Positions 44,870-54,073 of a DNA stretch of 64,000 bases are shown here, one piece after another. How positions within the stretch are numbered: position 1 is the first letter of the stretch; every line of letters starts with the position of its first letter. Source of the stretch: Leptospiraceae bacterium (GTDB lineage Bacteria > Spirochaetota > Leptospiria > Leptospirales > Leptospiraceae); the NCBI GenBank assembly GCA_017996175.1, contig JAGOHK010000011.1, positions 17,995 to 81,994 on the forward strand, in the 5' to 3' direction. Below the pieces are notes generated by a model. It was not told the DNA's origin. It ran no database searches and was given only the letters and a program-made list of their open reading frames with translations. A program made the translations under genes and the position numbers.

Positions 44870-45326
44870 AGGAATCTCCTCCTAAATTTTCAATGCTAAC
44901 TATTTCTAAAGTATGATAATGATTTTCTAAATTGATTTGATGAATTGCATTCATAGTTTTAAGATTTACTATATGCCTGAAATTCCAAGAAACGATTGCA
45001 TCAAGTTTATTAACTGTTGCGGTTGCAATATGGATCGAATCGTTGACTTCATTTTTAATAATTTGATTTCGGTATTTCTTTGCTAAATCTAAAACTTCTT
45101 CTTCAATTTCTATAATGACTGGGGAAATAGAATCAAGTAAAGTAAACATTTTATCTTTCAAATCTTGATTAGTATTATTTTCAATTTCTTGTAGAATTAA
45201 ATCGGAAACGAAAATTTCGTAAGCTGAAATATTATTTTTAATCCATTTGACTGTAACTAATTGTCTTAGTGGTTTTGATATATCAAAGTACGCGGATAAT
45301 ATAGATGTATCTAAAAATAATTTCAT
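44856..45326 (-). CDS. PIN-domain nuclease (VapC-like toxin)
   Basis: A 156-residue PIN-domain protein. The ATG at 45326 begins MKLFLDTSILSAYF, with the first metal-binding Asp. Further acidic positions are QEIENN, the Asp in VNDSIHIATA and the Asn in SWNFRHIV, matching the PIN acidic site. PIN toxins cleave RNA, often tRNA or rRNA. The downstream 58-residue gene overlaps its end and may encode the antitoxin. A MITE-like element (45400-45514) lies upstream. Confidence 0.8.
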   Translation of the reverse strand: MKLFLDTSILSAYFDISKPLRQLVTVKWIKNNISAYEIFVSDLILQEIENNTNQDLKDKMFTLLDSISPVIIEIEEEVLDLAKKYRNQIIKNEVNDSIHIATATVNKLDAIVSWNFRHIVNLKTMNAIHQINLENHYHTLEIVSIENLGGDSYGNI

Positions 45327-45399
45327 TTGAGTCAATTATTCTTGAACTAATTCTATTTGTCAAACTCATTCAATAATTTAAAACAAACATTCGGAGTTA

Positions 45400-45514
45400 T
45401 ATACCCTTCGCCAGAAGTAATTACCCACAAGGACTTTATTTAAATAGCATTTGGTATAGACCAAACGCACTTTTCTAATTTCAAAATAGGTATTTTCTTT
45501 TGGCGTTTGGTATA
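45400..45514. mobile_element. MITE-like element, copy B
   Basis: A 115-bp element with ends TATACCCTTCGCCAGAAG (45400) and, reverse-complemented, TATACCAAACGCCAAAAG (ending 45514). The left end runs on into TAATTACCC. An inner TTTGGTATAGACCAAA palindrome lies at 45451-45466. It is related to copies A and C. It lies between the PIN gene and the rhomboid gene. Confidence 0.5.
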
Positions 45515-45568
45515 AATAAAACTTGTATTATTTGCAAATGATTTAGCATTACAATTTTTTAAAGAAAA

Positions 45569-46180
45569 TTATCTACTAATCGATTCTATAAAATGAGGAA
45601 TTATCTCCGGCACAAAAACTGCTGTAATTACCATACCGGCGACTGCCCCATAGAAATGGGCTTCGTGGTTGATATTGTCATACTGGTTGTTGGCGGAATA
45701 ATAAGAGTAGGCGAGGTACAAAAATCCAAATACAAAAGCGGGAACTCCCACTGGAATAAACATGATTCCAATTTTTGCCATTGGTTGAAATAGGATAAAA
45801 CTAAAGATCACACCTGATACGCCGCCTGACGCACCAAGACTTCGATACATTGGATTTAGTTTATTTTTCAATATGCATGTGTATACGCTTGCTAGAATTG
45901 AACCAAAGTAAACGAGGAAAAACTTTGTATGCCCCAGATAACTTTCCAATACAAATGCAAAGGAATAAAAAGAAAACATATTAAAAAGTAAATGCCATAT
46001 ATCCGCGTGGATAAACGCATGAGAAAATATTTGATAATATTGTTTTTTGCGTATCATTCCATAAGGATGAAGAATGAATCTATCGATTAACGATTCATCC
46101 TTATAAAGTGCCCAGAGGCTAATCGCGATTGTCCCAAGTAGGACAATCGAAGCAACTGGAAATAGCAAAAGGTATCTCAA
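45569..46180 (-). CDS. Rhomboid-family intramembrane serine protease
   Basis: A 203-residue protein with about six transmembrane helices. Rhomboid signatures are HLLFNMFSF (HxxxN), LGASGGVSG with the catalytic Ser in GASG, and HEAHFYGAVAG with the catalytic His. These proteases cut transmembrane substrates within the bilayer. It starts with TTG, overlapping the TGA stop of the DAHP-synthase-like gene (TTGA), so translation is coupled. Substrate unknown. Confidence 0.87.
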   Translation of the reverse strand: MRYLLLFPVASIVLLGTIAISLWALYKDESLIDRFILHPYGMIRKKQYYQIFSHAFIHADIWHLLFNMFSFYSFAFVLESYLGHTKFFLVYFGSILASVYTCILKNKLNPMYRSLGASGGVSGVIFSFILFQPMAKIGIMFIPVGVPAFVFGFLYLAYSYYSANNQYDNINHEAHFYGAVAGMVITAVFVPEIIPHFIESISR

Positions 46181-47316
46181 GCTTTTGACCGATTTGTAAA
46201 ATAAGCATCCATCTCTGCAACAAATGGACTGATGTTTTGTTCATAGGCGAGGATAGCCTGAATTGCTTTTTCATAAACACTCATCACTAGAGCTTGAGCG
46301 GCATCGCACATTTGCTCCTTACGGAAAGATTCTTCGTGTAAAGTTTCAGTAATGGAACCGTCTGCTTTAAATGGAAGACAGCCGAGTAAGTTTTGCATTA
46401 CAATTTTGTCGTCACCCGCAACATGAGAAGGATCAAAAATAGTAGGGAGGATTGTTTTTTTCTTTGCGTGTGTGATGACGTTGAAGTCAGGAGTATTACG
46501 GCAGTAACCTTCTTTAATGAAAAGGGTTTTTACACCGCGCTCGCAGAGGATAATATTGAGATTCCCCTGATTCGCAATGTATTCTGCGGCAGAAAACCAT
46601 TCTTCTGCTTCGTTTCCAAAACCACGTTTTAAAATTACCGGTTTCATGGTTTTACCCACAGCTTCGAGTAATTCAAAATCCTGTGCATTACGTGTTCCGA
46701 TTTGAATCATGTCAGCATGTTTTGCTACTTCTTCTGCCATAGTATGATCCATAACTTCGGTTACATACGGTAAGCCGGTCTCTTCTCTTACCTTATCGAG
46801 CATTTTAATTCCTTCCCATCCAAGTCCACGCCAATCAGTTGGTCTAGTTCTTGGTTTAAATGCTCCACCACGAATAATCATTCTGTCTAAAATTCCATAT
46901 TTTTCTCCGAGAGCTTTTGCTTGTTTGGCAATAGTAAGAGTTTGCTCCATTGTTTGAGGGGAATCAGGACCAACGATAAATATATGTTTGCCGTTACCAA
47001 TTTTACGAACCAATCCATCGAGACCTTTTACTTCAACAATTCTATCTTGTCTGTGAACGACTTCGCCTGCTTTTCCTGCGGCAACTCTTGCAATATTTTT
47101 ATAAGGAGCGGATACATTCCAGATGCGGCTAACACCTGCTAGCTCTTTAACGTAACCTGATTTTTCTGTGATTTTTCTTGTATCACCTATGAAGTGAATG
47201 GTGTCGCTTATTGAACCACCGCGTATAATTTCTACATCGTTGCCACACTCTGCGGCTAATTTTTTAATCTTGTCTTCTGTTTCGGAAAATCCCTTTTCTA
47301 ATTCTACTATATCCAA
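46177..47316 (-). CDS. Class I DAHP synthase/KDO8P synthase-family aldolase
   Basis: A 379-residue TIM-barrel enzyme of the family that condenses phosphoenolpyruvate with an aldose phosphate (DAHP synthase in aromatic synthesis, or KDO8P synthase). The TTG at 47316 is chosen because GAGGG lies at good spacing; a longer TTG at 47337 is possible. Family elements are RGGAFKPRTRPTDWRGLG, VMDHTMAEEVAKHADMIQIG and PTIFDPSHVAGD. An N-terminal extension of about 110 residues is present. The metal-ligand Cys of GPCS is replaced by Asp118 (GPDSPQ), which is odd for a metal-dependent DAHP synthase. The exact substrate is open. Confidence 0.8.
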   Translation of the reverse strand: MDIVELEKGFSETEDKIKKLAAECGNDVEIIRGGSISDTIHFIGDTRKITEKSGYVKELAGVSRIWNVSAPYKNIARVAAGKAGEVVHRQDRIVEVKGLDGLVRKIGNGKHIFIVGPDSPQTMEQTLTIAKQAKALGEKYGILDRMIIRGGAFKPRTRPTDWRGLGWEGIKMLDKVREETGLPYVTEVMDHTMAEEVAKHADMIQIGTRNAQDFELLEAVGKTMKPVILKRGFGNEAEEWFSAAEYIANQGNLNIILCERGVKTLFIKEGYCRNTPDFNVITHAKKKTILPTIFDPSHVAGDDKIVMQNLLGCLPFKADGSITETLHEESFRKEQMCDAAQALVMSVYEKAIQAILAYEQNISPFVAEMDAYFTNRSKA

Positions 47317-47447
47317 TTTTTTACCCTCGAAATACAAAGTCCTATCGAACGAGTAAAAGTCAAGAATTTGTAGGAAAAAGGGCTTTCTTTCAAAGTACTT
47401 AGCTCTTTTTTGATTGCAATTTACCAGAATCCTCTGATACTGAACTC

Positions 47448-48029
47448 ATGTTAGCTCTGAAATTAGAACTCCCAAAAACTATAACTCGAATTACTGATCG
47501 AAAGTTTCAAGATCTATGTCATAAGAATCCAGAAAGTCGCATAGAAAGAACGAGTGAAGGAGATATTGTAATTATGGCACCAACAGGTGGGGAAACAGGT
47601 AAACGTAATTTTTTATTGGCGGTTAAAATTGGAAAGTGGAATGAAGAAGCTAAACTGGGTGTGCTTTTTGATTCTTCTACTGCGTTCAAATTACCAAGTA
47701 GTGCGATTCGTTCTCCTGATATTGCTTTTGTCCGAACTAAAAAATGGAATTCTATTTCCAAAGAGGAAAAGAAAAAATTCCCTCCTCTCTGTCCTGATTT
47801 TGTAATTGAACTTTTGTCTGATTCTGATTCGATTTTACTTACAAAAGAAAAAATGGACGAATGGATGAAAAATGGGTGTTCCCTTGCATGGCTCATTGAC
47901 CTAGAATACCAGATCATTTATATTTATCGAAAAGATAAACCAGTCCAAGAATTAAAAGGTTTAAAACATACACTCAGCGGTGAATCTGTATTACCCGGCT
48001 TTCAGTTGAATTTAAAAGAAATATTGTAA
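47448..48029 (+). CDS. Uma2-family endonuclease (DUF820)
   Basis: A 193-residue PD-(D/E)XK-fold protein of the Uma2/DUF820 family. SRIERTSEGDIVIMAPTGG starts the domain, followed by SPDIAFVRTKKW with the catalytic Asp, then PDFVIELLSDSDS with the Glu and the tail region VLPGFQLNLKEIL, all typical. Target and biological role are not established. It converges on a second Uma2 gene, whose end is 3 bases away. Confidence 0.87.
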   Translation: MLALKLELPKTITRITDRKFQDLCHKNPESRIERTSEGDIVIMAPTGGETGKRNFLLAVKIGKWNEEAKLGVLFDSSTAFKLPSSAIRSPDIAFVRTKKWNSISKEEKKKFPPLCPDFVIELLSDSDSILLTKEKMDEWMKNGCSLAWLIDLEYQIIYIYRKDKPVQELKGLKHTLSGESVLPGFQLNLKEIL

Positions 48030-48031
48030 AA

Positions 48032-48592
48032 TTAAAAAATAGAAGAGAGTTCGAGTTTGATTTCTGGCAATGAAGTCAGAGTTAGAATGTCAGTATTAGA
48101 ATAGGTTTTCATTTCTGAATACCTATCTTGCATAGGTTTTGCATAAACTTCCACTGTATTATTATTTAGATTGAAGAGCCAATATTCTGGAATGTTAGCT
48201 TGTGCATATACAAATGCCATAGATCTATCTTCAGATAAAGTGGTAAGAGAAACTTCTACAACAAGTTCTGCCTGAGTTGGATGCGAATTTTCATAGTCAC
48301 TGATCGAACCTTTTACAATGGAAATGTCTGGTTCTGGTTCGGATTGTTCTAAAGTGATTGGTTGTTCTGATCTTACGTGCATATTTTTAGGGATAATTAG
48401 AGTAAGTGCTTTTAGAATTTTTAAAACTAAAGTTGCGTGGCGTGGAGATTTAGGCATTTTCTCGATTACTACTCCTTCTATGAGTTCTGTGCGTTTAGAC
48501 AAAAAACCAAGTTCGCCGAGGGCATGGTATTCTTTTACTGAGAGTAGGTGGGCACGACTACGTATCGCAGGATTTTCTAAAACAGGTGACAT
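48032..48592 (-). CDS. Uma2-family endonuclease (DUF820), second copy
   Basis: A 186-residue Uma2-family protein. ELIEGVVIEKMPKSPRHATL, then EPEPDISIVKG (catalytic Asp), AELVVEVSLTTLSEDR (Glu) and IPEYWLFNLNNNTVEVY follow the family order. It is only distantly similar to the convergent neighbour, so the pair was not formed by recent duplication. Role unknown. Confidence 0.87.
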   Translation of the reverse strand: MSPVLENPAIRSRAHLLSVKEYHALGELGFLSKRTELIEGVVIEKMPKSPRHATLVLKILKALTLIIPKNMHVRSEQPITLEQSEPEPDISIVKGSISDYENSHPTQAELVVEVSLTTLSEDRSMAFVYAQANIPEYWLFNLNNNTVEVYAKPMQDRYSEMKTYSNTDILTLTSLPEIKLELSSIF

Positions 48593-48744
48593 GACTATGA
48601 GTTAAATTCTATTTGTTTCTTTTGTCAATCGCATTTTCAATTACAAAATTCTATGATAAATGATAGATGTTGGTTTTAAAATCCTGCTTGCTACTAAATC
48701 GTTTTCGCATTAAGATAGTTATGCGTTATGTATGAGAGGTGTTT

Positions 48745-49740
48745 ATGTCCGAGATTAGACAAAATATTATAACAAGAGACTGGGTTATCATTGCAACGGA
48801 AAGAGCGAAAAGACCAGATCAATTTATGAAAAAAGAGCAGAAAATTATCATCCCGCCTTTTTTAGAATCTTGCCCTTTTTGTCCTGGGGATAAACACGAT
48901 TCCACCAAAGAACAATTACGTATTGACGGACCTAATGGTTGGAAAATAAAAATACTCGCAAATAAATATCCAGCCCTTTCGCCAGAAGGAGACAGGCTTA
49001 GATGGAAAGATGGAATCAATACAACTATATCAGGTGTCGGAATTCATGATGTTGTAATCGAAACACCGGTTCATAATGCGATTACGGGTTTACTTCCAGT
49101 TGAGGATATTTACGATTTGTTTCTCGCTTTTAGAATGCGTTATGAAGAAATTGCGAAAGACCGAAGAATGGAGACCATTGTTATTTTTAAAAATCATGGA
49201 GAAGCGGCGGGAAGTTCTCTAGAACACCCTCATTGCCAAATAGCGGCTACTCCTGTTGTGCCTTACAACTTTCGTTCAAGGATACAGGAAGTTATGCGCT
49301 ACTTTGATGACCACGGAGATTGTATTTTTTGTAGGACTTTGTTAGATGAAATCGCCGCTGGCTCTCGAATCATTGCGGAGACTGTAAACTTTATCGCCTT
49401 CATCCCGTATGCCGCTTTAACTCCATTTCATATTTGGATTTTTCCAAGAGAGCATACTTCTTCTTATGAAGATGCTACCGATGCAGAGTTAAAAGACCTA
49501 GCTAGTATTATGAAAAAAGTTCTTTCGATGCTCTATTTTGGATTAGGTAATCCTGATTACAATTTTACCATTCGATCCGCACCTTTAGCAGAAAGAAGGA
49601 CTAAGTATTATCATTGGTATCTTTCGATTGTTCCACGTATTACAAAACAAGCTGGATTTGAAATGGGAAGTGGGATGTACATTAATACCACTTTGCCTGA
49701 AGAGAGCGCAGAGTTTTTAAGAAATGTTAAAATTGATTGA
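48745..49740 (+). CDS. galT: Galactose-1-phosphate uridylyltransferase
   Basis: A 331-residue GalT that exchanges UDP between glucose and galactose 1-phosphates (Leloir pathway). The ATG at 48745 has AGAGG upstream. The catalytic HPH lies in SLEHPHCQIAATP. The zinc-type cysteines are in CPFCPGDKHDS, and CIFC occurs in the middle. GSGMYINTTLPEESAEFLR ends the protein. The family also includes ADP-glucose phosphorylases. No galK or galE gene adjoins it. Confidence 0.87.
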   Translation: MSEIRQNIITRDWVIIATERAKRPDQFMKKEQKIIIPPFLESCPFCPGDKHDSTKEQLRIDGPNGWKIKILANKYPALSPEGDRLRWKDGINTTISGVGIHDVVIETPVHNAITGLLPVEDIYDLFLAFRMRYEEIAKDRRMETIVIFKNHGEAAGSSLEHPHCQIAATPVVPYNFRSRIQEVMRYFDDHGDCIFCRTLLDEIAAGSRIIAETVNFIAFIPYAALTPFHIWIFPREHTSSYEDATDAELKDLASIMKKVLSMLYFGLGNPDYNFTIRSAPLAERRTKYYHWYLSIVPRITKQAGFEMGSGMYINTTLPEESAEFLRNVKID

Positions 49741-49763
49741 TAGGATTTTTTTGAAATTTATTG

Positions 49764-49791
49764 ACCATATCGAGCACTTCCTCGAAATGGT
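49764..49791. repeat. 28-bp palindrome, copy downstream of dinD
   Basis: ACCATATCGAG, 6 bases, CTCGAAATGGT: arms match at 10 of 11 positions. It lies between the convergent galT and dinD stops and may act as a terminator. The identical sequence occurs inside the dinD coding region at 50415-50442. Confidence 0.5.
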
Positions 49792-49798
49792 CTAGATT

Positions 49799-50632
49799 TT
49801 AAGGAATTCCTTTTTTGGGAACTTCTAAATTTTTGATACTTGTGGCTACGGGTAAATTTTCAGGCATTGTTCCGCCTAACTGTTTAATTGTGGCGCGAAC
49901 TTTTTTGCCTACTTCGTAGTGAGTTTGATTTGCTTTAGTTTTGCCTTTGATATTTTCTCGTTTTAATTTTTCTTCTGTTTGCGTTGCACGAAAGAGATTT
50001 GCGGCAAGCTCGGTGCTACCCATATGATCTAATATATTTTCTTTTTTCTTGAGTCCCTTATTTTTATGGATATTTTTAGCATCCAGCCCACCGTATAATC
50101 CCATGTAGCCGTGATTTTGAAACACTGCATAATCAATAGGAGTGATTACGCCAGCTTTCTTTGCGGCATCGGCTAACTTCTTATTATGCGATGTCATTTC
50201 TTTTCGCAAAAATAATCGTTTTTCTTCCTCTGTGTTTAGTTCGTTATAATCAACAGTCTGCTGAATTTCTTGCATTCTAGTTTGAACGGCAAAATAAGTT
50301 TGCCCCAATGCAACAATTTCCTTATCTGGGCTTGCATTTTGTACTATTAGGTAACAAGCATAACGCGATAGTAATACATTTTCTAAATTTCTAGAAGCAC
50401 CTGAACCTATGTTTACCATATCGAGCACTTCCTCGAAATGGTCGTCTATTCTCTGACCACTATTTTTACAGGCTTCTTTTGCTTTGTCTATCACTGATTT
50501 AAAATGTCTATACTCTGAATATTCTAAAATTCTTGCTAAGTCTCTAGCAGACCAATATTCGTTTTTTTTAGAATCACTCTTTTTTATTTTTTCAAAAATC
50601 GTTTTTGTCTTTTGAGTGGATTTAATTTTCAT
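49799..50632 (-). CDS. dinD: DNA-damage-inducible protein D (DinD)
   Basis: A 277-residue protein of the DinD family. The N-terminal BRO-like part has EYWSARDLARILEYSEYRHF and IGSGASRNLENVLLSRYACYL. The middle contains FLRKEMTSHNKKLADAAKKAGV, and the C-terminal part HMGSTELAANLFRATQTEEKL is DinD-like. In E. coli DinD is SOS-induced and modulates RecA filaments. Its gene is near prmA on the same strand, 4 bases apart. An internal palindrome at 50415-50442 is repeated after its stop. Confidence 0.83.
   Translation of the reverse strand: MKIKSTQKTKTIFEKIKKSDSKKNEYWSARDLARILEYSEYRHFKSVIDKAKEACKNSGQRIDDHFEEVLDMVNIGSGASRNLENVLLSRYACYLIVQNASPDKEIVALGQTYFAVQTRMQEIQQTVDYNELNTEEEKRLFLRKEMTSHNKKLADAAKKAGVITPIDYAVFQNHGYMGLYGGLDAKNIHKNKGLKKKENILDHMGSTELAANLFRATQTEEKLKRENIKGKTKANQTHYEVGKKVRATIKQLGGTMPENLPVATSIKNLEVPKKGIP
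50415..50442. repeat. 28-bp palindrome, copy inside dinD
   Basis: Identical 29-base stretch to 49764-49792 (ACCATATCGAG...CTCGAAATGGTC). Here it encodes the dinD residues DHFEEVLDMV. Confidence 0.5.
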
Positions 50633-50636
50633 TTTA

Positions 50637-51548
50637 TCATCTCTCCCATTCTAAGATTATCCAATCATTGAATTGTTCTTCGTAAACAAGATTACCACCA
50701 AGTTTGTCTTTAAAAAGGCGAATAGAATCTTCTTTTTTTTCGATAATGAGTCCACTGAATAAAAATCGATTAGTCTTTATTCGCTTTATATATTCTATAT
50801 TTTGTGAAATAACGGCATACGTGATATTACCCAGCATTAAGTCGTAAGATTTTTGGGTTACATCAGGATGATCGAAGCCACCTTCTAGAATTTTAAAGTC
50901 TACAGGGTTTGGAAATTGGTTTTCTGCCCAGTTAAATTCGGTTGCACGAACAGCATTGGGATCAATATCTATTGCTAAAATGTCTTTTACTTTTTTGTAA
51001 CCTGCGGCTATTGACAATATGCCGGAACCAGTTCCCATATCTAAAATAGACATACCTTCCTTTACAATTTTTTCAATTCGAGAAATCATAAGTTTAGTTG
51101 TTTCATGGTGTCCAGTCCCAAATGCTAGTCCTGGATTCATATAGAGGATAACATTATTTTTCTCTTCTAAAACTTTTTTAGAAAGTTCTGATTCTTTTTC
51201 CCATGTAGGAATTATCCAATAATGCTCCCCAATTTGAAATGGTTTGTAAAATTCTTTATATGCTTCTTCAAATTCTTTGGTTTCTACAATTCTGGATTCT
51301 ACAAAAGATTTTCCGGAGGCAAATGTCTTAAGATAGATGATAATCTTGATTTCTTTTTCTGTATCCGATTCACCTAAGTAAACTTGGATATTGGTATCAT
51401 CTCGAAGAATTTCTCCCGAGGCTGGACGCGGTAGAGTGGAGTCAAACAAGATTTCATAATAGCCTTCGACGGAGAGTGAGTCTAGGAATTCAGTGAATTC
51501 TTCCGAAATGTCTTTGGGCAAATTGATTTTTAATTCTAAGTATCTCAT
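50637..51548 (-). CDS. prmA: Ribosomal protein L11 methyltransferase
   Basis: A 303-residue methyltransferase that trimethylates ribosomal protein L11. An N-terminal substrate-recognition domain is followed by MNPGLAFGTGHHETTKLM, SILDMGTGSGILSIAA (motif I), AIDIDPNAVRATEFN and LMLGNITYAVI, all PrmA hallmarks. Length is normal. Its ATG overlaps the stop of the SpoIIE-type phosphatase gene by 4 bases. Confidence 0.93.
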   Translation of the reverse strand: MRYLELKINLPKDISEEFTEFLDSLSVEGYYEILFDSTLPRPASGEILRDDTNIQVYLGESDTEKEIKIIIYLKTFASGKSFVESRIVETKEFEEAYKEFYKPFQIGEHYWIIPTWEKESELSKKVLEEKNNVILYMNPGLAFGTGHHETTKLMISRIEKIVKEGMSILDMGTGSGILSIAAGYKKVKDILAIDIDPNAVRATEFNWAENQFPNPVDFKILEGGFDHPDVTQKSYDLMLGNITYAVISQNIEYIKRIKTNRFLFSGLIIEKKEDSIRLFKDKLGGNLVYEEQFNDWIILEWER

Positions 51549-54073
51549 TTTTTTAATTCCTTTATTTTTATATCGAGTTCATTTTCTCTTTCTAGTTTAT
51601 TAGTGAGTTTGTACAGTTCTTTTAGATTTTTTAGATTTCTAAAATTTTTTGGTTCTCGAAGTAATATTTGTTCTCCAATGTCTACAGCCTTTTCATAATT
51701 ACCACATTTTTTATTCGAGACGGAAGCTAAGTATAACATTTCTGTGGATTCCGGTTTTTTATGAGTGTAGTAGTTTATATGTTTAATTGCATTCTGAAAA
51801 TCCCTTCTTTTGAAATAGAAAAATCCTAATTGTTTATTAGCCACTTCATTGTAAGGATTTAAGCGGTAAACATTTTTCAGTAGGTAGATATTCTCCTGAT
51901 AGTTTTGCATTTGTATGTCATGATAATTTTTAAATATTCTAGAAAGAATTTCAGTAAAGTTAGTTTTATGGGGATTAGCCGCAAAACCTAAATACTCCAC
52001 TTTTAAAAGACTACAATCATCCGTTAGTTCTCCTGTTTTATGTAATAGATTTACAATTTCTTGTAAATTTCCATTTGCGCGTTTTACGAAATTTAAAAAT
52101 AAAGTCTCATCTTCATTTATCAAACGAACGTTATCCGCTGTGCCTATCTGAATATCATCTCTTCCATCAGAACCTAGAATTAAAATATCTCCTTCTTTTA
52201 AGTTCATTGTCTGCACTTGAAATAATTTTTCATTTTCAAAAATACCTAGTTTACGTGTGGTAAATTTTTCTTCGATAAAACTAGCTTCTCCATTTCGGAA
52301 TAAAACTGTCCAAGGATGTTCGGCATTTATATAATACAAAAATCCAGTTTCATCATCAATGAGTCCCATCACGCAAGATAAAAACATGGTTCCGTCGAAA
52401 GATTCAAAAATTCGTTGCAATTCTAAAAATGTATCCTTTATCCATTTCTCGGGAGTTTTCATTTTGAAACTGTTGATTTGCGACCGCGACAAAACAGTAT
52501 TAAACACAACTCCCATTACAAGGGCTCCGCCTGCTCCCTGAATGGATTTGCCCATTGCATCTCCATTAATAAAAACAGTAAATTGTTTATCGTTTAACGT
52601 TATATTTGCCGAAATACTAATATCCCCACCAATTTCATAAGTTTTATTTTTGAAATGAAATGTCTTTTTTTGTTTGGAGTAAAATTCTGTTTTTACAATT
52701 TCACTCTTATTTTTATTGGCTATAAGTGGACTTAGTAAAAGAGAAGTTAAAAAATAATCTCCATCTTGTTGGGTTTTAATTTGTTGAATATCCTTCATAG
52801 ATTGGTTTAATTCTTTTGTTCTTTGTTCAACTTTATTTTCAAGAGATATATTTAATTCTTCTACTTCCTTATGTAATCGCACAAATTTATTCGCAAGTAT
52901 GGTAGCGATGCTTAGAATAAAAAATATAAAAATATATCCAAATGTTCTGGGTAATGGAAAGTAACCTCTATCACTTAAAATATCTGTCACAACGGATAAG
53001 AAAATAATGCAAACTCCCAAAAAAATATACAAAGCATCTATGTCTTTTTTCCGCATGGAAGAAATTAGAAAGTAAAATAGATGACATATATAAATAAATC
53101 CAACTGGTTGAATAAAACTTTTATTTACTTTATCAAATAGAATTAAATCTGAATTGACAGTGAAAAATACCATGATTAGGACTGAAATAAAATTTAGTCC
53201 AATCAGAAATTTTGAAATAGGAATTCTAAAATAGACTCTAATAAAGTTTGTAAAAAGTGGAACTAAAGCGGTAAATACAACGTATTCGATCTTTTTCATT
53301 GATATAAAATCTAAACCTAGTTCGTATTTGATTTGGGTTCGCATGAATTGATAAGTCACAACGCAAAATGCGAATAAGGCGAAGAGAAGATTTTCTTTTT
53401 CTTGCCTCCGTCTTAGAAATAGAAATAAGAAGTAGAATCCAACGCTTGCATAGACTGCAAGTAAAATGAGTTTGTATAGGTCTTCTTTGTATTTTTCGGA
53501 TTGAATTTTTAAAGTTGAACCGATTGCGGTTATATCTTGGGTAATCCCTATTTCATCAGAAAAAAATCGCTCTATTTCGATTAGGATTATATTTTCTTTC
53601 CCTTTTAGAATCAGAGATTCTGGGATTTCGTAAATTCTAACTTTGTCGTAACTTTGGGGAGCGGGATTTCCGAATTCACCTGTTTTGCCAATCAAAACTT
53701 GATTGAAATAAGTTTTATCTCTATCAGAGATAATCCCCAATCTGAGTGCAAATTGAGTTTGCGAAAATGATTCTGGTAGAAAAATCTTTTTACGAACCCA
53801 TACTTTTGTAACCTCGGTCTTAATATTGGATGGAACTTTGTAAGAATGCCATACGACAGTATTCCAATCTAAGTTAGAAATATTTCTGGAGTCGATTTCT
53901 TGCGTTGTGTATTGCCAATCTGAATCAGAGTCTAAAAAACTAATATCTTCGAACGATATTTTTTGTTGTTCTAACTTTGACCTTTGTTTATCACCATTTA
54001 GATTTTGAAGGACACCTCCAAAAACTAAGAAAATTACTAAAATAAAAATACATTGATAGAATTTAATTTTCAT
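51545..54073 (-). CDS. 7TM SpoIIE-type phosphatase with TPR tail
   Basis: An 842-residue membrane regulator. A signal-anchor helix is followed by a periplasmic domain (about 30-185), seven transmembrane helices (about 195-400) as in 7TMR-DISM proteins, and a coiled coil (ISLENKVEQRTKEL). A SpoIIE-type PP2C phosphatase domain carries the metal-binding acidic motifs IGGDIS, INGDAMGKS, SDGRDD and TDDCS intact. TPR-like repeats near the C-terminus (GFFYFKRRDFQNAIKHINYY) complete the protein. These phosphatases control anti-sigma-factor antagonists. No such partner lies beside it. It is divergent from a REC-SpoIIE gene. Confidence 0.85.
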   Translation of the reverse strand: MKIKFYQCIFILVIFLVFGGVLQNLNGDKQRSKLEQQKISFEDISFLDSDSDWQYTTQEIDSRNISNLDWNTVVWHSYKVPSNIKTEVTKVWVRKKIFLPESFSQTQFALRLGIISDRDKTYFNQVLIGKTGEFGNPAPQSYDKVRIYEIPESLILKGKENIILIEIERFFSDEIGITQDITAIGSTLKIQSEKYKEDLYKLILLAVYASVGFYFLFLFLRRRQEKENLLFALFAFCVVTYQFMRTQIKYELGLDFISMKKIEYVVFTALVPLFTNFIRVYFRIPISKFLIGLNFISVLIMVFFTVNSDLILFDKVNKSFIQPVGFIYICHLFYFLISSMRKKDIDALYIFLGVCIIFLSVVTDILSDRGYFPLPRTFGYIFIFFILSIATILANKFVRLHKEVEELNISLENKVEQRTKELNQSMKDIQQIKTQQDGDYFLTSLLLSPLIANKNKSEIVKTEFYSKQKKTFHFKNKTYEIGGDISISANITLNDKQFTVFINGDAMGKSIQGAGGALVMGVVFNTVLSRSQINSFKMKTPEKWIKDTFLELQRIFESFDGTMFLSCVMGLIDDETGFLYYINAEHPWTVLFRNGEASFIEEKFTTRKLGIFENEKLFQVQTMNLKEGDILILGSDGRDDIQIGTADNVRLINEDETLFLNFVKRANGNLQEIVNLLHKTGELTDDCSLLKVEYLGFAANPHKTNFTEILSRIFKNYHDIQMQNYQENIYLLKNVYRLNPYNEVANKQLGFFYFKRRDFQNAIKHINYYTHKKPESTEMLYLASVSNKKCGNYEKAVDIGEQILLREPKNFRNLKNLKELYKLTNKLERENELDIKIKELKK

